DNA of 64,000 nucleotides. It comes from Odobenus rosmarus divergens. Lineage: Eukaryota > Chordata > Mammalia > Carnivora > Odobenidae. Each line of letters opens with the position of its first letter. Within the stretch, counting starts at the first letter, position 1. The translations under genes were made by a program, and so were the position numbers. The notes under the pieces are model-generated. The model searched no databases. It was not told where the DNA came from and saw only the letters and a list, made by a program, of their open reading frames with translations. The stretch is taken from assembly GCF_000321225.1 (NCBI RefSeq), contig NW_004452181.1, positions 372,001 to 436,000 on the forward strand. The letters run 5' to 3'. Of the stretch, positions 40,505 through 50,912 are shown one piece after another.

Positions 40505-40965
40505 GGGAAGTTGTGTCAGTTAGCTTTTGCTGTATAACAAATTACCACAAATATGCTGTGGTTTGAAATGACAAGCATTTATTTCATTCATGGTTTGTCT
40601 TTTCTGGGCTGGTTCAGCTGATCTCTGCTGGATTTTCTCAGATGTCTCTGGTTACCTGGTGTGTTGGCTGGTGGCTTGATGTGCTTGGATGGTTTCACTC
40701 ACACATCTAGAATTTGGCAGGTTATTGGCCAGGTATTGGCTGACTGTTGGCTGGGGGGCCTTGGTTCTTCTCCATGGGGGCTCTCAACTTCCAGCAGGCT
40801 AGCTTGGGTTTATTCACAGGGCTGTCTCAGGGTTCCAAAGATGGCAAGAAAAGAAACTATAAGACCTTTTGAGGCCCGGGGTTGGAAGGCACATTCCATT
40901 GGTCAAATCTACCTCTTGATGGTAATGCTTCATTGCTAAGAATTTGTGATTATTTGCTGTTAATC
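40505..40965 (-). mobile_element. MLT1-type MaLR LTR, antisense
   Basis: GTGTCAGTTAGCTTTTGCTG, TATAACAAATTACCACAAAT, GGGCTGGTTCAGCTGATCTC, TTGGCTGACTGTTGGCTGGG, CTTCTCCATGGGGGCTCTCA, CAGCAGGCTAGCTTGGGTTT and CACATTCCATTGGTCAAATC follow the reverse complement of an older MLT1 LTR, the same broad group as 12170-12695. Solo LTR, no internal region. Confidence 0.8.
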
Positions 40966-41084
40966 ACAGCAGTAAATGCTTAGGGCAGTGGGCTCTTAGT
41001 TTCCATTTGCATTCTGAGAGGGTTGTGATTTCACTTTTACTAAGATGTTTCTCTTTCTCCCTTTTTTTTTTCTCTTTTAAATTT

Positions 41085-41300
41085 TAATTTATTGCATACC
41101 CACTCTGTGCCAGGCACACTGTGGTCACAGAGTACTCAGGGAGAAGAGGAAGACCGGTTAGAAATGCCATGCTGATGTCTGATAGTGGCTTTAGGTTTGT
41201 CTAGGGAATATAGGAAGACTTCTTTGAGAAAACCAAGTTAAGGCTGAGTCTTAAAGGATGTCAGGAGATAGCCACATTTGGGGGGGTGAAGGGGAGTAGA
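41085..41300 (-). mobile_element. L2 LINE 3' region, antisense
   Basis: TTGCATACCCACTCTGTGCC, AGGCACACTGTGGTCACAGA, GAAGACTTCTTTGAGAAAAC and AAGGCTGAGTCTTAAAGGAT-GTCAGGAG follow antisense L2 (CTACTATGTGCCAGGCACTGTG..., GGCTGAGACTTGAAGGATG). Confidence 0.6.
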
Positions 41301-41349
41301 AAGTAAGGATAAAATGGAAGTTACAGAAAAAGGTCACTTGATCCTGCTT

Positions 41350-41447
41350 CCTTAGCTACAAATCAGAGCAATGAGACCTGGAGAATCTCCCAGTTGTATC
41401 CACATTTAGGGGAAGAGCAGGAATCCGGGTCTCCTGACTTCCCTGTC
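41350..41447 (-). mobile_element. MIR SINE, antisense, partial
   Basis: CTACAAATCAGAGCAATGAG, GAAGAGCAGGAATCCGGGTC and TCCTGACTTCCCTGTC fit the reverse complement of the MIR 5' half (GGCAGAGCCGGGATTCGAACCCAGGTCTCCTGAC...). Confidence 0.5.
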
Positions 41448-41999
41448 TTGATTTGTACCCAGAATTAGGTCGCCAAATAAATACATCTCAGTTAAGGCCA
41501 CCTTGGGAAGTCTACTCACAGACTTAATCATACTGCCTCCTCAGGTCCCTGATTTTAACCTCCCTTATGAGGAGCTCCAGATCCCTCTCCACCCCTGACT
41601 CCCATATCCCAGATATCTGTAAAAGTAAGATCTGCTCTAGGATTGGCTAATGAGTAACCCAAACAGATGTCTCGGCTCAGGGATGGCTGATATAGCCTGG
41701 AGACCTCCATGCAGTGGGCCGTGCTGTGAAACCACCTCCAACATTCACGTTGCATGCGACATGTCAGAAGATATAACGGGTGCCAAAAGTTTCATGGGAT
41801 ATTATTTTGTTGCAAAAAGGTATAAGAGTGCAACAATAAATTGATTGTTACACTTGTGGAACACTTGGCCCTTGTATCCTGCCTTAATTAGGAACATATT
41901 TTGCTGCAGAGTATCAGCTCTCCTTCTGGCTATAGTGCCTAGCTGAGAACCCGGGCTGTCCCCAACCAGAAGGAAGTCAACCATGAACTCCACTGCTGG
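41448..41999. other. Unassigned DNA
   Basis: Nothing recognised. Several CpGs scattered at 41640-41790 (ATGTCTCGGCTCAG, AACATTCACGTTGCATGCGA). Confidence 0.35.
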
Positions 42000-42215
42000 C
42001 CATAGCACAGTGCTTTGCTTTGCAGCCTTCAAAGCATTTTCACGTTTATCATCTCATGGAATTCTCGTAAAACTCTTATCAGTGAGGCATATAGAAAAGT
42101 CCTCACTTAGTGGATGAAGAAGTAGAGGCTCAGAGGAGTTAAGAAACTTGCTCAAAGTCTCAAATTAGTAAATGGTTTATCCAGTACAGATGGCCAGCCC
42201 TTAGGCCTTCAAGAG
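42000..42215 (-). mobile_element. MIR SINE, antisense
   Basis: TTTCACGTTTATCATCTCAT, GAATTCTCGTAAAACTCTTA, AGTAGAGGCTCAGAGGAGTT, AAGAAACTTGCTCAAAGTCT and CAAATTAGTAAATGGTTTAT match the reverse complement of MIR (TTATCTCATTTAATCCTCACAAC..., GAGGCTCAGAGAGGTTAAGTAACTTGCCCAAGGTCAC). Confidence 0.88.
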
Positions 42216-42719
42216 CAGCTCCTGGAGAAATTCAGAGCAAATGGCCTCTGGCATGGCATCAGATTGCATCCTCAGGGTCCCTTGCACCCTGGTACAGGTC
42301 TTGCCCAAACCATTCAGCCTAGGTGTCGGTACCTTCTTAAACCCTTCTCTCTGATTTGACTTCCCTGCACATGGCCTTGTGCCTGACTACAACACCCATG
42401 AGATGCTTCCAGCCCCACGTGGCCGTCTTGTGTTCCAGAGTGCTTGGTCAGTGGGAAGTGGAGAATAAAAGGCATGTCGTAGACACTCTACAACTTCTGC
42501 TCTACCAAAGGCCATTTTCTGGTGGGCAGGCAGGGAATCCTGAAGTCATACCTTATTTAACCAAATCAGTGCACACAGATTGCCCAGCTGTTAGACATGG
42601 GGGAAGGACCATGGGAGCTCTAAGGGAGAGAAGGCCTGGCTTAGACTATTTGACAAGGGGATGGTGATTAGACTCTCTATGTTGTTGAGAGCAGAACTAG
42701 GGCAAACTGCAGAGAGTGT
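42216..42719. other. Unassigned DNA
   Basis: A plus frame of 103 codons (42356-42667) has no recognisable domain. No repeat recognised. Confidence 0.35.
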
Positions 42720-43255
42720 CAGGAAGCAAATTTTAATGCATCGCAAGGAAGAACTTTCTACTCCTTTAGAGCTGTCCAGAAGGAGAAGATTTTGTCTTAA
42801 GTGATCGCTTATCTGTCATTCATGGGAGTTGCCAGTCCCATTGCTGAAGAGCAAGAACTGACAGAAGAGGCTTTTTCAGTCAAACTAAAGCCCATCAATT
42901 TTCTTTATTAGGCCCATCCATTGGTCCTAATTTTAGATTCTGGAACAGCATCAGATAAAGCTAATCACTCTTGCACATTTTACAAGAGGGGCTTGTAAAT
43001 GAGTTTCTAATTGGTGGAATTTCAGGCAGATTATAAAGTGAAATGAAGAATTTCAGGCCAGTAGGGAGATATTTTGGGGCAGTGTGGTTTTTTCAGAGCC
43101 TTTAAATCATGCCACAGAGCTGACCAGCTACCATCCTGGGTTGGATAAATGTATGAGAAATTCATTTAATTTTTAGTTGCTGAAGATACTTTTGGTGGGA
43201 ACCAAGTGGCATCAGTAGGGCTTGAGAAGTTTTCTTGGAGTCTTTGGTAAATGCC
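42720..43255. other. Repeat-free stretch, candidate conserved non-coding DNA
   Basis: AAGTGATCGCTTATCTGTCA, GGCCCATCCATTGGTCCTAA, TTTTAGATTCTGGAACAGCA, GATAAAGCTAATCACTCTTG, GTAAATGAGTTTCTAATTGG and TTCATTTAATTTTTAGTTGC: about 535 bases with no transposon, no simple repeat and many TAAT, GATAA and CCATTGG-like words. Composition suggests constrained non-coding DNA, but no comparison was possible. Confidence 0.3.
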
Positions 43256-43959
43256 TCTTGCCTTTTAGACTCAGATTATGAAGTTGAGGCCTCTGATTGG
43301 GGAAATGGCTGTCCTGGTTGGGGCAAGGCCACGGGTGGGCCGGAGGGGGTGGTGCTGCAAATGAGCCCTGCGTCTTGTCGCCCACTCATGTGGAGATCTC
43401 TGGAAAGAATGCAAACTATTAGTGTAAGCGGTACTGACAGCAGCATGGGCTGGGCCTGAGAAGAGCTCCACCAGCTCGTCATGTCCCTAGTATTGGACAT
43501 GGCGTGTCACTCCGGAGGGCGCCCTGGCTTCTTCCTGGGTGGTCACAGGTAACAGCAACATCCAGTGGCACACCAGAGGTGTCTGAGCTTCTTGCTGGAA
43601 GTGCCACTGCCAGCAAGGTGTGCCCTCAGGCCCCCCGCCCCTCTTTCCCATACCACTTCCCTCCTTTCTGCCCTCATCTTGTGTGAACATTATTTTGGAC
43701 CATCTTGGGTCCCAAGTGTTGTGGAAATAATAATGAGGGAGTTTAACTCCCCCTGAGGTGCTAGGGGCTCACTGTGTGTAGCCACTGTGCCTAGCCCAGG
43801 AAGGATGGTACAATCAATTTCCTGGATATTTCCTGCTCTCTCAGTCCTCTTTGTTTATTTAACCAGTGAGTGTTTCTCTCTTTTTTAGGTGGTAGAAAGA
43901 GAACACAGGCCTGCCCTCCCCACACGCCTCCGTGCACGCATGCAGTTGTTTGACACTTT
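43256..43959. other. Unassigned, GC-richer DNA
   Basis: Overlapping short frames on both strands at 43235-43690, none with a recognised domain. No transposon seen. Confidence 0.4.
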
Positions 43960-44240
43960 CTGGGCTCTGACATAGAGTCAGACACTGTGCTGGGCATTAG
44001 GGACATGCTTAGGGTAAAATGAAGTCCTTGCATGACCAGCTGAGAGATGGGCCTGCAAATGCACATATTTAGTACAGTGAGACAATCACTGCAGTGGTGT
44101 TTTGCACAAAGGGCAGTAGGACTCAGGACAGGCCTGTTGCCCGGGGAGGAGTCAAGGAAGGTGTGAAAAAAGCCCTGATGACTGAGTCCGCATTTTCCAC
44201 ACAGACGAACGGTCAGGGAAAGCTATGTGCAGGGTCCTGA
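43960..44240 (-). mobile_element. L2 LINE 3' region, antisense
   Basis: AGACACTGTGCTGGGCATTA, GGGACATGCTTAGGGTAAAA, TGAAGTCCTTGCATGACCAG, AGTACAGTGAGACAATCACT and GAGGAGTCAAGGAAGGTGTG fit antisense L2 (CAGGCACTGTGCTAGGCGCTGGGGATACA..., GTGATAAGTGC...). Diverged. Confidence 0.6.
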
Positions 44241-45164
44241 GGTAAGAGACAGCAGGGTCCCAAGAGGGCAGGGACTGCATCTGCTTTTGCTCCCCATTGT
44301 GGATCTGTTCATAGTGAACTCTTGTCCTCTCTAGAATATACAGCTATGCATATGTCATTAAGTTTATATACCTGCATTAAATTTTTACTACCAAACTTGT
44401 ACACGTACATGATTGCAAAATCCAAATTTATGACCAGACTTGCAAAAAACCTAGCAGTTGCTTGGCCTACCTTTCTACACTTCTGAGTCTTAGTCCCTAG
44501 AAACACCTTTTCAACTTTTTGGGCTCTTGTTGCTAGCATTTACCCTATTTCTAAATAATATTATTATACTGCTATATCTCCAGGACAGTATTTTTTTTAA
44601 CTTCCATCTACAGAAGGGTAGGCTTCCTCTCTTTGAGCTAACACATCACCCCTTCTCTTTCTTCCATCCTTCCAACATAGCTGTAATGCAATTTTCTGTG
44701 AAGTTTATTTTTAGGATTTTCATATTTATATCTATGAAAATATTCATAAAGGAATACGGGTAGGATAATTTCCTTTTATATGCAACTTTGTTTTTCCAAG
44801 AGCTAAAAACTGTCAAATTTAATAGTTTACCTAGTTTTCTTTGTACCTACCATTGATTCTTCCCCAAACTCTCTGACAGGGCTACCAAGATCCCCTAGAC
44901 ACAGTCAAACCCACTGGGTGACTAAACAGTGCTGCTTTTTTTCTTGAAACCTCCCTTTCTGGGACCCCCAACCCCCAGCTCTGTTTGATTTGGACTTCTC
45001 CCCTTAGGCCTGCTGTACCCTTCCTGTCTCACTTTCCTCTACACTGGTCTCCTCTGGTGAACTCCTCCTTCCTTGATTTCTGTCTTTGTTTTACTCTCTT
45101 ACTTTGGTGAAGATATTCTTTCAGAAGCTTCTCATGAAAACCCACAAGAGCAGTTGCATATCTG
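44241..45164. other. Mostly unassigned, AT-rich, with weak L2-like traces
   Basis: AAGAGGGCAGGGACTGCATC near 44262 resembles the L2 3' word GAGGGCAGGGACTGTGTC. ACAGGGCTACCAAGATCCCC near 44876 vaguely resembles L2 ORF2 text. Neither can be bounded. AT-rich from 44330 to 44830. No gene. Confidence 0.35.
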
Positions 45165-45175
45165 AATATGTCTTT

Positions 45176-45377
45176 TTTTTTTTTTTAAAGATTTTATTTA
45201 TTTATTTGACAGAGAGAGAGGCAATGAGAGAGGTAACACAAGCAGGGAGAGTGGGAGAGGGAGAAGCAGGCTTCCCGCGGAGCAGGGAGCCCGATGTAGG
45301 ACTTGATCCCGGGACTCCAGGATCATGACCTGAGCCGAAGGCAGACGCTTAACGACTGAGCCACCCAGGCGCCCCTA
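45176..45377 (-). mobile_element. Can-SINE, minus strand
   Basis: TTTAAAGATTTTATTTATTT, GAGGTAACACAAGCAGGGAG, CTTGATCCCGGGACTCCAGG, GAAGGCAGACGCTTAACGAC and TGAGCCACCCAGGCGCCCC. Duplication AATATGTCTTT (45165-45175) and AATACGTCTTT (45378-45388), one mismatch. Full length and little diverged. Confidence 0.97.
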
Positions 45378-45388
45378 AATACGTCTTT

Positions 45389-46420
45389 ATTCTCTCTTCA
45401 CATTTGACCAGATACAGAATTCTGGGATGGGAATACATTGCTCCAATGTATTCTAGGTTCTAATGTCCCTATTGAGAATTCTGATGTTTTGCCAATTTCT
45501 GCTTGTGTGTGTGACCCTTTTTTTACCTTTCTCTGAAAGTGTTTATCTCTACTTTTTATCCTTGGTGTTTTGAAATTTCAGGATGATATATCTAGGTGTG
45601 CATCTTTTTTTCATTCATTATGTTTGACTTTTTGGTAAGTCCATTACATCTGGAATTTCACACTCCTGTTCTGGAAATCCTTGTGGGCTTTGTTATCTGT
45701 AATTGTCCCCCATGTTCTCTCTGAGTTCTCTTACTGAAATTTCTATAAGAGATTATTGAACCTCCTTGATGAATACTCTAATTTTCCTATCATTTCTTTT
45801 CTTTATTTCTTATCACTGTCTTCTGTCTACTTCCTAAGAGATTTCTTATATTTATTTTCTAGAAGTCAACTTAGTTTATTATAGTTATTGCATGTTTAAT
45901 ATCTATTTAGTCTTTTTTATTTTCTGACTTTTCTTTTACAATAACCTTCTGTTCTTGTTACATGGCTACCTATCTTATTTTTTTCTGAAGATATTAACAA
46001 TAGTTTTTTTTTTAAGATTTTATTTATTTATTTGAGAGAGAGAGAGAATGAGAGATAGAGAGCACGAGAGGGAATAGGGTCAGAGGGAGAAGCAGACTCC
46101 CCGCTGAGCAGGGAGCCCGATGTAGGACTTGATCCCGGGACTCCAGGATCATGACCTGAGCCGAAGGCAGTCGCTTAACCAACTGAGCCACTCAGGCGCC
46201 CTTAACAATAGTTTTTTAAAAAGAATTCCTTAGCTTCCTGCTTTACTTTTATTTCCTATGAGTCCCTTATTTCCAATTTTTGTTTTGTTTTGATTTTTGT
46301 TAGAGTTCTTAAATGTCTGCTGATCTTTAGCTATCTGTTCCTATTCCAGAGGGAGGAACCATGTTGCTCACTGGAATTCTGTGGTTATGGGTAGGCTTTG
46401 TTGACTGCTGGGCTTCAGTG
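45389..46420 (-). mobile_element. Probable ancient LINE-derived DNA, antisense
   Basis: ACCAGATACAGAATTCTGGG, CTTGGTGTTTTGAAATTTCA-GGATGATATATCTAGGTGTG, CTGGAATTTCACACTCCTGT and TTCTTATATTTATTTTCTAG-AAGTCAACTT resemble a T-rich mammalian interspersed repeat that I associate with antisense L1M-type sequence. The family call is weak. It is interrupted by the SINE at 46010. Confidence 0.4.
46010..46201 (-). mobile_element. Can-SINE, minus strand
   Basis: TTAAGATTTTATTTATTTAT, GAGAGCACGAGAGGGAATAG, CTTGATCCCGGGACTCCAGG and CTGAGCCACTCAGGCGCCC. A perfect 16-base duplication TTAACAATAGTTTTTT lies at 45994-46009 and 46202-46217. Same subgroup as 18199 and 23622. Confidence 0.97.
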
Positions 46421-47030
46421 TGACATGATTGGATGCTGGAAAGTTTGTTAGCCACCTCATTTTTGTGAGCCAAATGTCAGACTCTTCAGAGACAAACCCG
46501 CTAACTTTCCATCTTATTGTCAGTCTTCTGGGAGCCCAGTGGCTTAGGGAAGGAGAGTGTTTGACCATTCAGTCTTTAGACTTTATGTAGGTGCTAGTTC
46601 TGAAGGAGACAGGCCTGAGGCCTGACCCTTAGACCAGCCACAGTTAGGGAAGAGGAGGAAGGTGAAGTCAATGAAGGGGACAGAGGACTGGTCACCGTGT
46701 CAGGAAGAGAACCAAGGAAGAGGGAGATGATCAACAGCATTGACTAGATAGCCCAGATGTTAAACCAGTTGACTTTAGGAAGAGTTGGAGGTCTTCACTG
46801 CTACTGTGGGGGTGGAACCCAGCTTGTGGGAAAAAGGGAGACCATGTAGGAAGAGAAGCTAACTAGAGACTGAACTCTCTGCCTCACTTGAACCTTGTCC
46901 CTCTGCAGCCATTGCTGGCTCCAGTTCCTCTTCCTTCCATAGGTTCTGAGTATATTCTGGAGAAATAGGGGATGCATGCACATCAGCCATCAGAAGTGAT
47001 GGACAGGAGATGAGAGGGAGTCTTAAATGT
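46421..47030. other. Unassigned DNA
   Basis: Purine-rich at 46630-46800. No repeat family or gene recognised. Confidence 0.35.
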
Positions 47031-47275
47031 ATGAAAGTAAAACAAACACTTTATTTAAGGAAAAGGCAACTTGGAAAAAAAAGCCTAATAAATAACTCAG
47101 TACAGCTGGCTTAAGCACTTTAAAGCCAGTGTCTGTGATAAGCAATGAAAACATTAATATAAAATGCTTCACCATAAATGAGTACAATTCAGGCTGATGT
47201 ATTGCAGCTGAGCCGGCTGTCGGATGGCATGCTTTTAAAGTGATGTTTACAATCAGTATTTTTTCCTTTGGTAAC
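47031..47275. other. Candidate conserved non-coding DNA
   Basis: AACACTTTATTTAAGGAAAA, GGCTTAAGCACTTTAAAGCC, GTGATAAGCAATGAAAACAT-TAATATAAAATGC and AGTGATGTTTACAATCAGTA: no transposon or simple repeat, with palindromic and homeodomain/HMG-like words (TAATAT, ACAAT). Sharp switch to GC-rich DNA at about 47285. Conservation untested. Confidence 0.3.
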
Positions 47276-48504
47276 TAGAAGAAGGCAGAAGTGGCTGGAA
47301 GCCCTGCCAGGGTGCGGCTCTGAGCCTCAGGAGGGTGGGAGCCCTGCCAGCAGGCTGGCCTTCCTCTACATCCCTGTTCCCAGCCAGCTCGAGACAAGGC
47401 AGTTATAAAATCAGTGTGGCGCAGGGCTGAGCGCAGAGCTCAGAGCCTGGGTTCACTTGGTGGGCAGCTGTGAGGTCTGGAGGCAATGGGTCAGTATTTC
47501 TGGGCTCTTTACCACCCTGGCTAGTTCTGGAGGTCCCAGAGGTGTCTCCCAAGTTCTCTGAGACCAGGGCCCACATGTCCCTGCTGACTTTTCCTCCTCT
47601 TCTGCTCTGGAGCCTCTTGGCCGTGTTGCCCATCGAGCAGTTCCCCACCAAAGTCCACTCAAAACAAGCATGTGTTTCACTTTAACATTTTACCAAATGG
47701 AGGGAAAATGTCACCTGTCCTACCATGTCAGTGTGCTTGTGGAAGAATCAGATAAAATAATCGTACAAAAGAACACAGGAATGTTAAGCCTTCTTTTTAA
47801 TGTATGGACTATCTGATAATCATCCTCAAGAGGACATTCTGTTGTAGGCAAAAATAACAAGTAGCTCACGTGTGCTGAGTGCCAACTTCATGCCAGGCCC
47901 GAGTGGTCCCTCCTGGGGATGCACCTACCAGCTCCGGGCTCCATGCCTGTGTGGACAGCCTTCTTACGGCCTTCAAAAGCCCTTTCTTTCTTCCTGTCTC
48001 AGCTCCATCAGGATTCTACTTCTCCCTTGCCACCAATACCTGTTTCTCTATCTGAGGTTTCTGGTAGCCCTGCTGACTGAGAAATGGGACTTGTTCTGTT
48101 TTGTTTTCTTTATCATTGTTGTCCATGAAAGACATTACAAGGCCCTTTTCTTGAAGTGTTTTACTGTCAGTCACTGTAGGGAAAATAAACAAAACAGCAT
48201 AGATGGTGAAGAGATCAAAGAGAACCTTGATGGTTGTCACTGGCTAGTGGCTCCTGAATTCTTAAACAGTGACTCCAGAGTTTCCCAAAAGGGGACCAAG
48301 AGCTTCTCTAGCTATGCCTGGGGTCTCACTGACAGCCCTTGATGACTTAGGAGCGAAGCCAGCCTGCTCAGACTCTCACCTATAAACCTGGCTGGCTGTG
48401 CCCTGCAGGCACTGGATGCCACCTTCCTCCCAGCCCCTCGTCAGGAGGAGTCGGGCTGCTTCTCTGGACCCTACAGAGTTTCTCCTGGGACCCAGACAAG
48501 TCTG
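47276..48504. other. Unassigned DNA
   Basis: GC-rich to 47660, then AT-richer. A plus frame of 156 codons at 47872-48342 is the longest here; it shows no recognisable domain and a haphazard composition. No transposon recognised. Confidence 0.4.
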
Positions 48505-49008
48505 TGTTGTTTCTGTTGCATTCCCTATGGCTTCTATCACAAGTAACCAAAAGGTTAGTGGCTTAAAATTACACAAATTTATTATTTTACAATTCTGGAG
48601 GTCAGAAATCTGGTCTCATTGGGCTAAAATCAGGTTTTGGCAAGACTGCATTCATTCTGGAATCTCTTGAGGTGAATCTGTCTTCTTATTTGCCTTTTCC
48701 AGTTTCTCGAGCCTGCCCACACTCCTTGGCTCACAGCCCCCTTTCACCTTCAAAGCCAACAATGGGTCGTTGCGTCCTCACGTCCCTTCACTCTGATGCC
48801 CATGCTCCTGCCTCTTCCATCTTTTAAGAACCCTTGTGATGCCATTGGGCCCACTTGAATAATCCAGGATAATCTCCCTATTTAAGGCCAGCTGATTAGT
48901 AACCTTATTTCATCAGAAACCTTAATTCTCTCTTAAGGGAACATGTTTATAGGTTCTGGCGATTAGGACATGACACCTTTGGAGAAATGCATCCCCTGTC
49001 TATCACAA
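48505..49008 (-). mobile_element. MLT1-type MaLR LTR, antisense
   Basis: AAGGTTAGTGGCTTAAAATT, TTTACAATTCTGGAGGTCAG, CATTGGGCTAAAATCAGGTT, TTGCCTTTTCCAGTTTCTCG, GGGCCCACTTGAATAATCCA-GGATAATCTC, GGTTCTGGCGATTAGGACAT and CTTTGGAGAAATGC match the reverse complement of an MLT1 LTR (ending GGATTAGGACGTGGACATC...). Solo LTR, no internal part. Confidence 0.88.
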
Positions 49009-49341
49009 CTATCTACAATTGACTTCTGCTCCTTGAAATACTCCCCTTCTTCTTGACATAAGATCGCTGTAAAGACTGCTTCCACTTTCAGGTAAAGCTT
49101 GTCTTATTACCTGGGGTCCCCTAAATGGACAGACTCTAGTTTCTCCAGAGGCTCCAGTGGTAGGCAGGTGCCAGCTTTCCAGGAGACTCCATTGCCAGCA
49201 ATGAGAAGCCTCTTCTGGGGCTTCAAAGACCCTCTGTCCCTATCAACCTCAACTCACAAGGGAGCCTTGTTCACAGCACAGTGGTGTAGCAAGAGGCCAT
49301 GTGCCCTGAGCACCACAAAGGGTCCTGCTGCCACTCCACTC
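49009..49341. other. Unassigned DNA
   Basis: Nothing recognised up to the L1 target-site duplication. Confidence 0.35.
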
Positions 49342-49356
49342 ACCTGCAGGAATTTT

Positions 49357-50111
49357 TTAAAATTTAATTTAATTTTGTTTAAATTCAATTAATTAACATA
49401 TAGTATATTAGTTTCAGAGGTAGAGTTCAGTGATTCATCAGTTGCATATAACACCCAGTGCTCATTACATCATGCGCCTTCCTTAATGCCCATCACCCAG
49501 TTACCCCTTGCCCCCACCCACCTCCCCTCCAGCAACCCTCAGTATGTTTCCTATGATTAGGAGGCTCATGGGGCACCTGAGTGGCTCAGTTGGTTAAGCA
49601 GCTGACTCTTGATTTCAGCTCAGGTCATGATCTTAGGGTTGTGGGATCAAGCCCCACACCGGGCTCTGTGCTCAGAGCAGAGTCCACTTGTCCCTCTCCC
49701 TCCACTCCTACCCCCGCTCCTGTGCACGCTCTCTCTCTATCCTTATCTCTAAAATAAATAAATAAAATCTTTGGAAAAAAAAAGTCTCTATGGTTTGTCT
49801 CACTCTCTGATTTCGTCTTAGTTTATTTTTCCCTCCCTTCCCCTATGAGCTTCTGTTTTGTTTCTTAAATTCCACATATGAGTGAAATCATATGATAATT
49901 GGCTTTCTCTGATTGACTTACTTTGCTTAGCATAATACCTTCTAGTTCCATCCATGTCATTGCAAATGGTAAGATTTCATTTTTGATGGCTGAGTAACAT
50001 TCCACTGTATATATTTATACCACATCTTCTTTATCCATTCATCTATTGATGGACATCTGGGCTCTTTCCATAGTTAGGCTATTGTGGACATTGTTGCTAT
50101 AAACACTGGGG
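49357..50111 (-). mobile_element. Carnivore L1 LINE, 5'-truncated, antisense, with nested SINE
   Basis: Antisense L1 3' UTR: TTCAATTAATTAACATATAG, CAGTGATTCATCAGTTGCAT, AACACCCAGTGCTCATTACA, CACCTCCCCTCCAGCAACCC. Then ORF2 in reverse: TTCTTAAATTCCACATATGA, CTTAGCATAATACCTTCTAG, TTATCCATTCATCTATTGAT. A perfect 15-base target-site duplication ACCTGCAGGAATTTT lies at 49342-49356 and 50112-50126. Split by an older-type SINE at 49570. Confidence 0.96.
49570..49780 (+). mobile_element. Can-SINE, older type, plus strand, inside L1
   Basis: GGGGCACCTGAGTGGCTCAG (A box), AGCTGACTCTTGATTTCAGC, TTGTGGGATCAAGCCCCACA (B box), GCTCAGAGCAGAGTCCACTT and TAAAATAAATAAATAAAATC. It keeps the tRNA-Lys anticodon loop (CTT at 49608-49610), lost in the younger copies. 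Imperfect flanks AGGCTCATGG and AAGTCTCTATGG fit a small target-site duplication. It postdates the host L1. Confidence 0.96.
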
Positions 50112-50214
50112 ACCTGCAGGAATTTTATAATGGTACACTCCGGTATTCTATACTTGGGAATGATCATTTGTCATCTAAAATAGTTTGAACAATCAGAAAT
50201 AAGGAATGTATATA

Positions 50215-50697
50215 CAGATCTTCTTCAACTTATGATGGGGTTACATCCTGACAAACCCATCATAAACTGAAAATATTCTAAGTCAGAGATGCATTTAATA
50301 CACCTAACCTACTGAATAGCATAGCTTAGCCTAACCTACCAATGGTGCTCAGAATGCTTATATTAGCCTACATTTGGGCAAAATCACCCAACACAAAGCC
50401 TATTTTATAATAGTATTGATTATCACCTGTAATTTACTGAATACTGTACTGAATGTGAAAAACAGAATGGCTGTGTGGTACAGAATGGTTGTAAGTGTAT
50501 TGGTTATTTGCCCTCATGATCACATGGCTGACTGGTGCCCAGCATCATGAGAGAGGATCATAGGGTATATCATTAGGCCAGGAAAAGATCAAAATTCAAA
50601 CTTTGAAGTATGGTTTCTACTGAATGCATACTGCTTTCCCATCATTATAACACTGAAAAAATTGTAAGTCAAACCATCATAAGTCAGGGACTGTCTG
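50215..50697. mobile_element. Tigger-like (TcMar) non-autonomous DNA transposon
   Basis: A 483-base element flanked by TA on both sides (50213-50214 and 50698-50699). It begins CAGATCTTCTTCAACTTATG and ends CATAAGTCAGGGACTGTCTG. The first 24 bases match the reverse complement of the last 24 at 17 positions, including an uninterrupted ACTTATGATGG. The CAG...CTG ends plus TA duplication are typical of Tigger-class elements. No transposase frame. The exact family name is uncertain. Confidence 0.85.
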
Positions 50698-50804
50698 TAT
50701 ATAATTTCTAAGCTGGAAGGAGAAGGTTAGTTTTGCCAAGCCCCTATTATAAGGAAGGCCAGCTGCTCCCTCAGACACCATCAGTCTTCCATTATCATCC
50801 AGAA

Positions 50805-50912
50805 CACAGTAATAGCTCCAGGACTGTGGTCTGGATCCACCGATGCATCACCTTGGGCAAGCTACTTCATTTCTGAGCTTTGGTTTTCTTTTTCCTCAAA
50901 TGGGAAGGCTTA
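50805..50912 (+). mobile_element. MIR SINE, partial
   Basis: GCATCACCTTGGGCAAGCTA-CTTCATTTCTGAGC and GGTTTTCTTTTTCCTCAAAT-GGGAAGG match the MIR core (GACCTTGGGCAAGTTACTTAAC...CTCAGTTTCCTCATCTG). Confidence 0.7.

Noticed and set aside
47872..48342. 156-codon plus frame
   Set aside because: No recognisable domain and no splice or promoter context; the charged C-terminal part is not repeated elsewhere.
49570..49645. tRNA-Lys-like sequence
   Set aside because: It is the tRNA-derived head of a SINE with a following SINE body and tail, not a tRNA gene; the cloverleaf is degraded.
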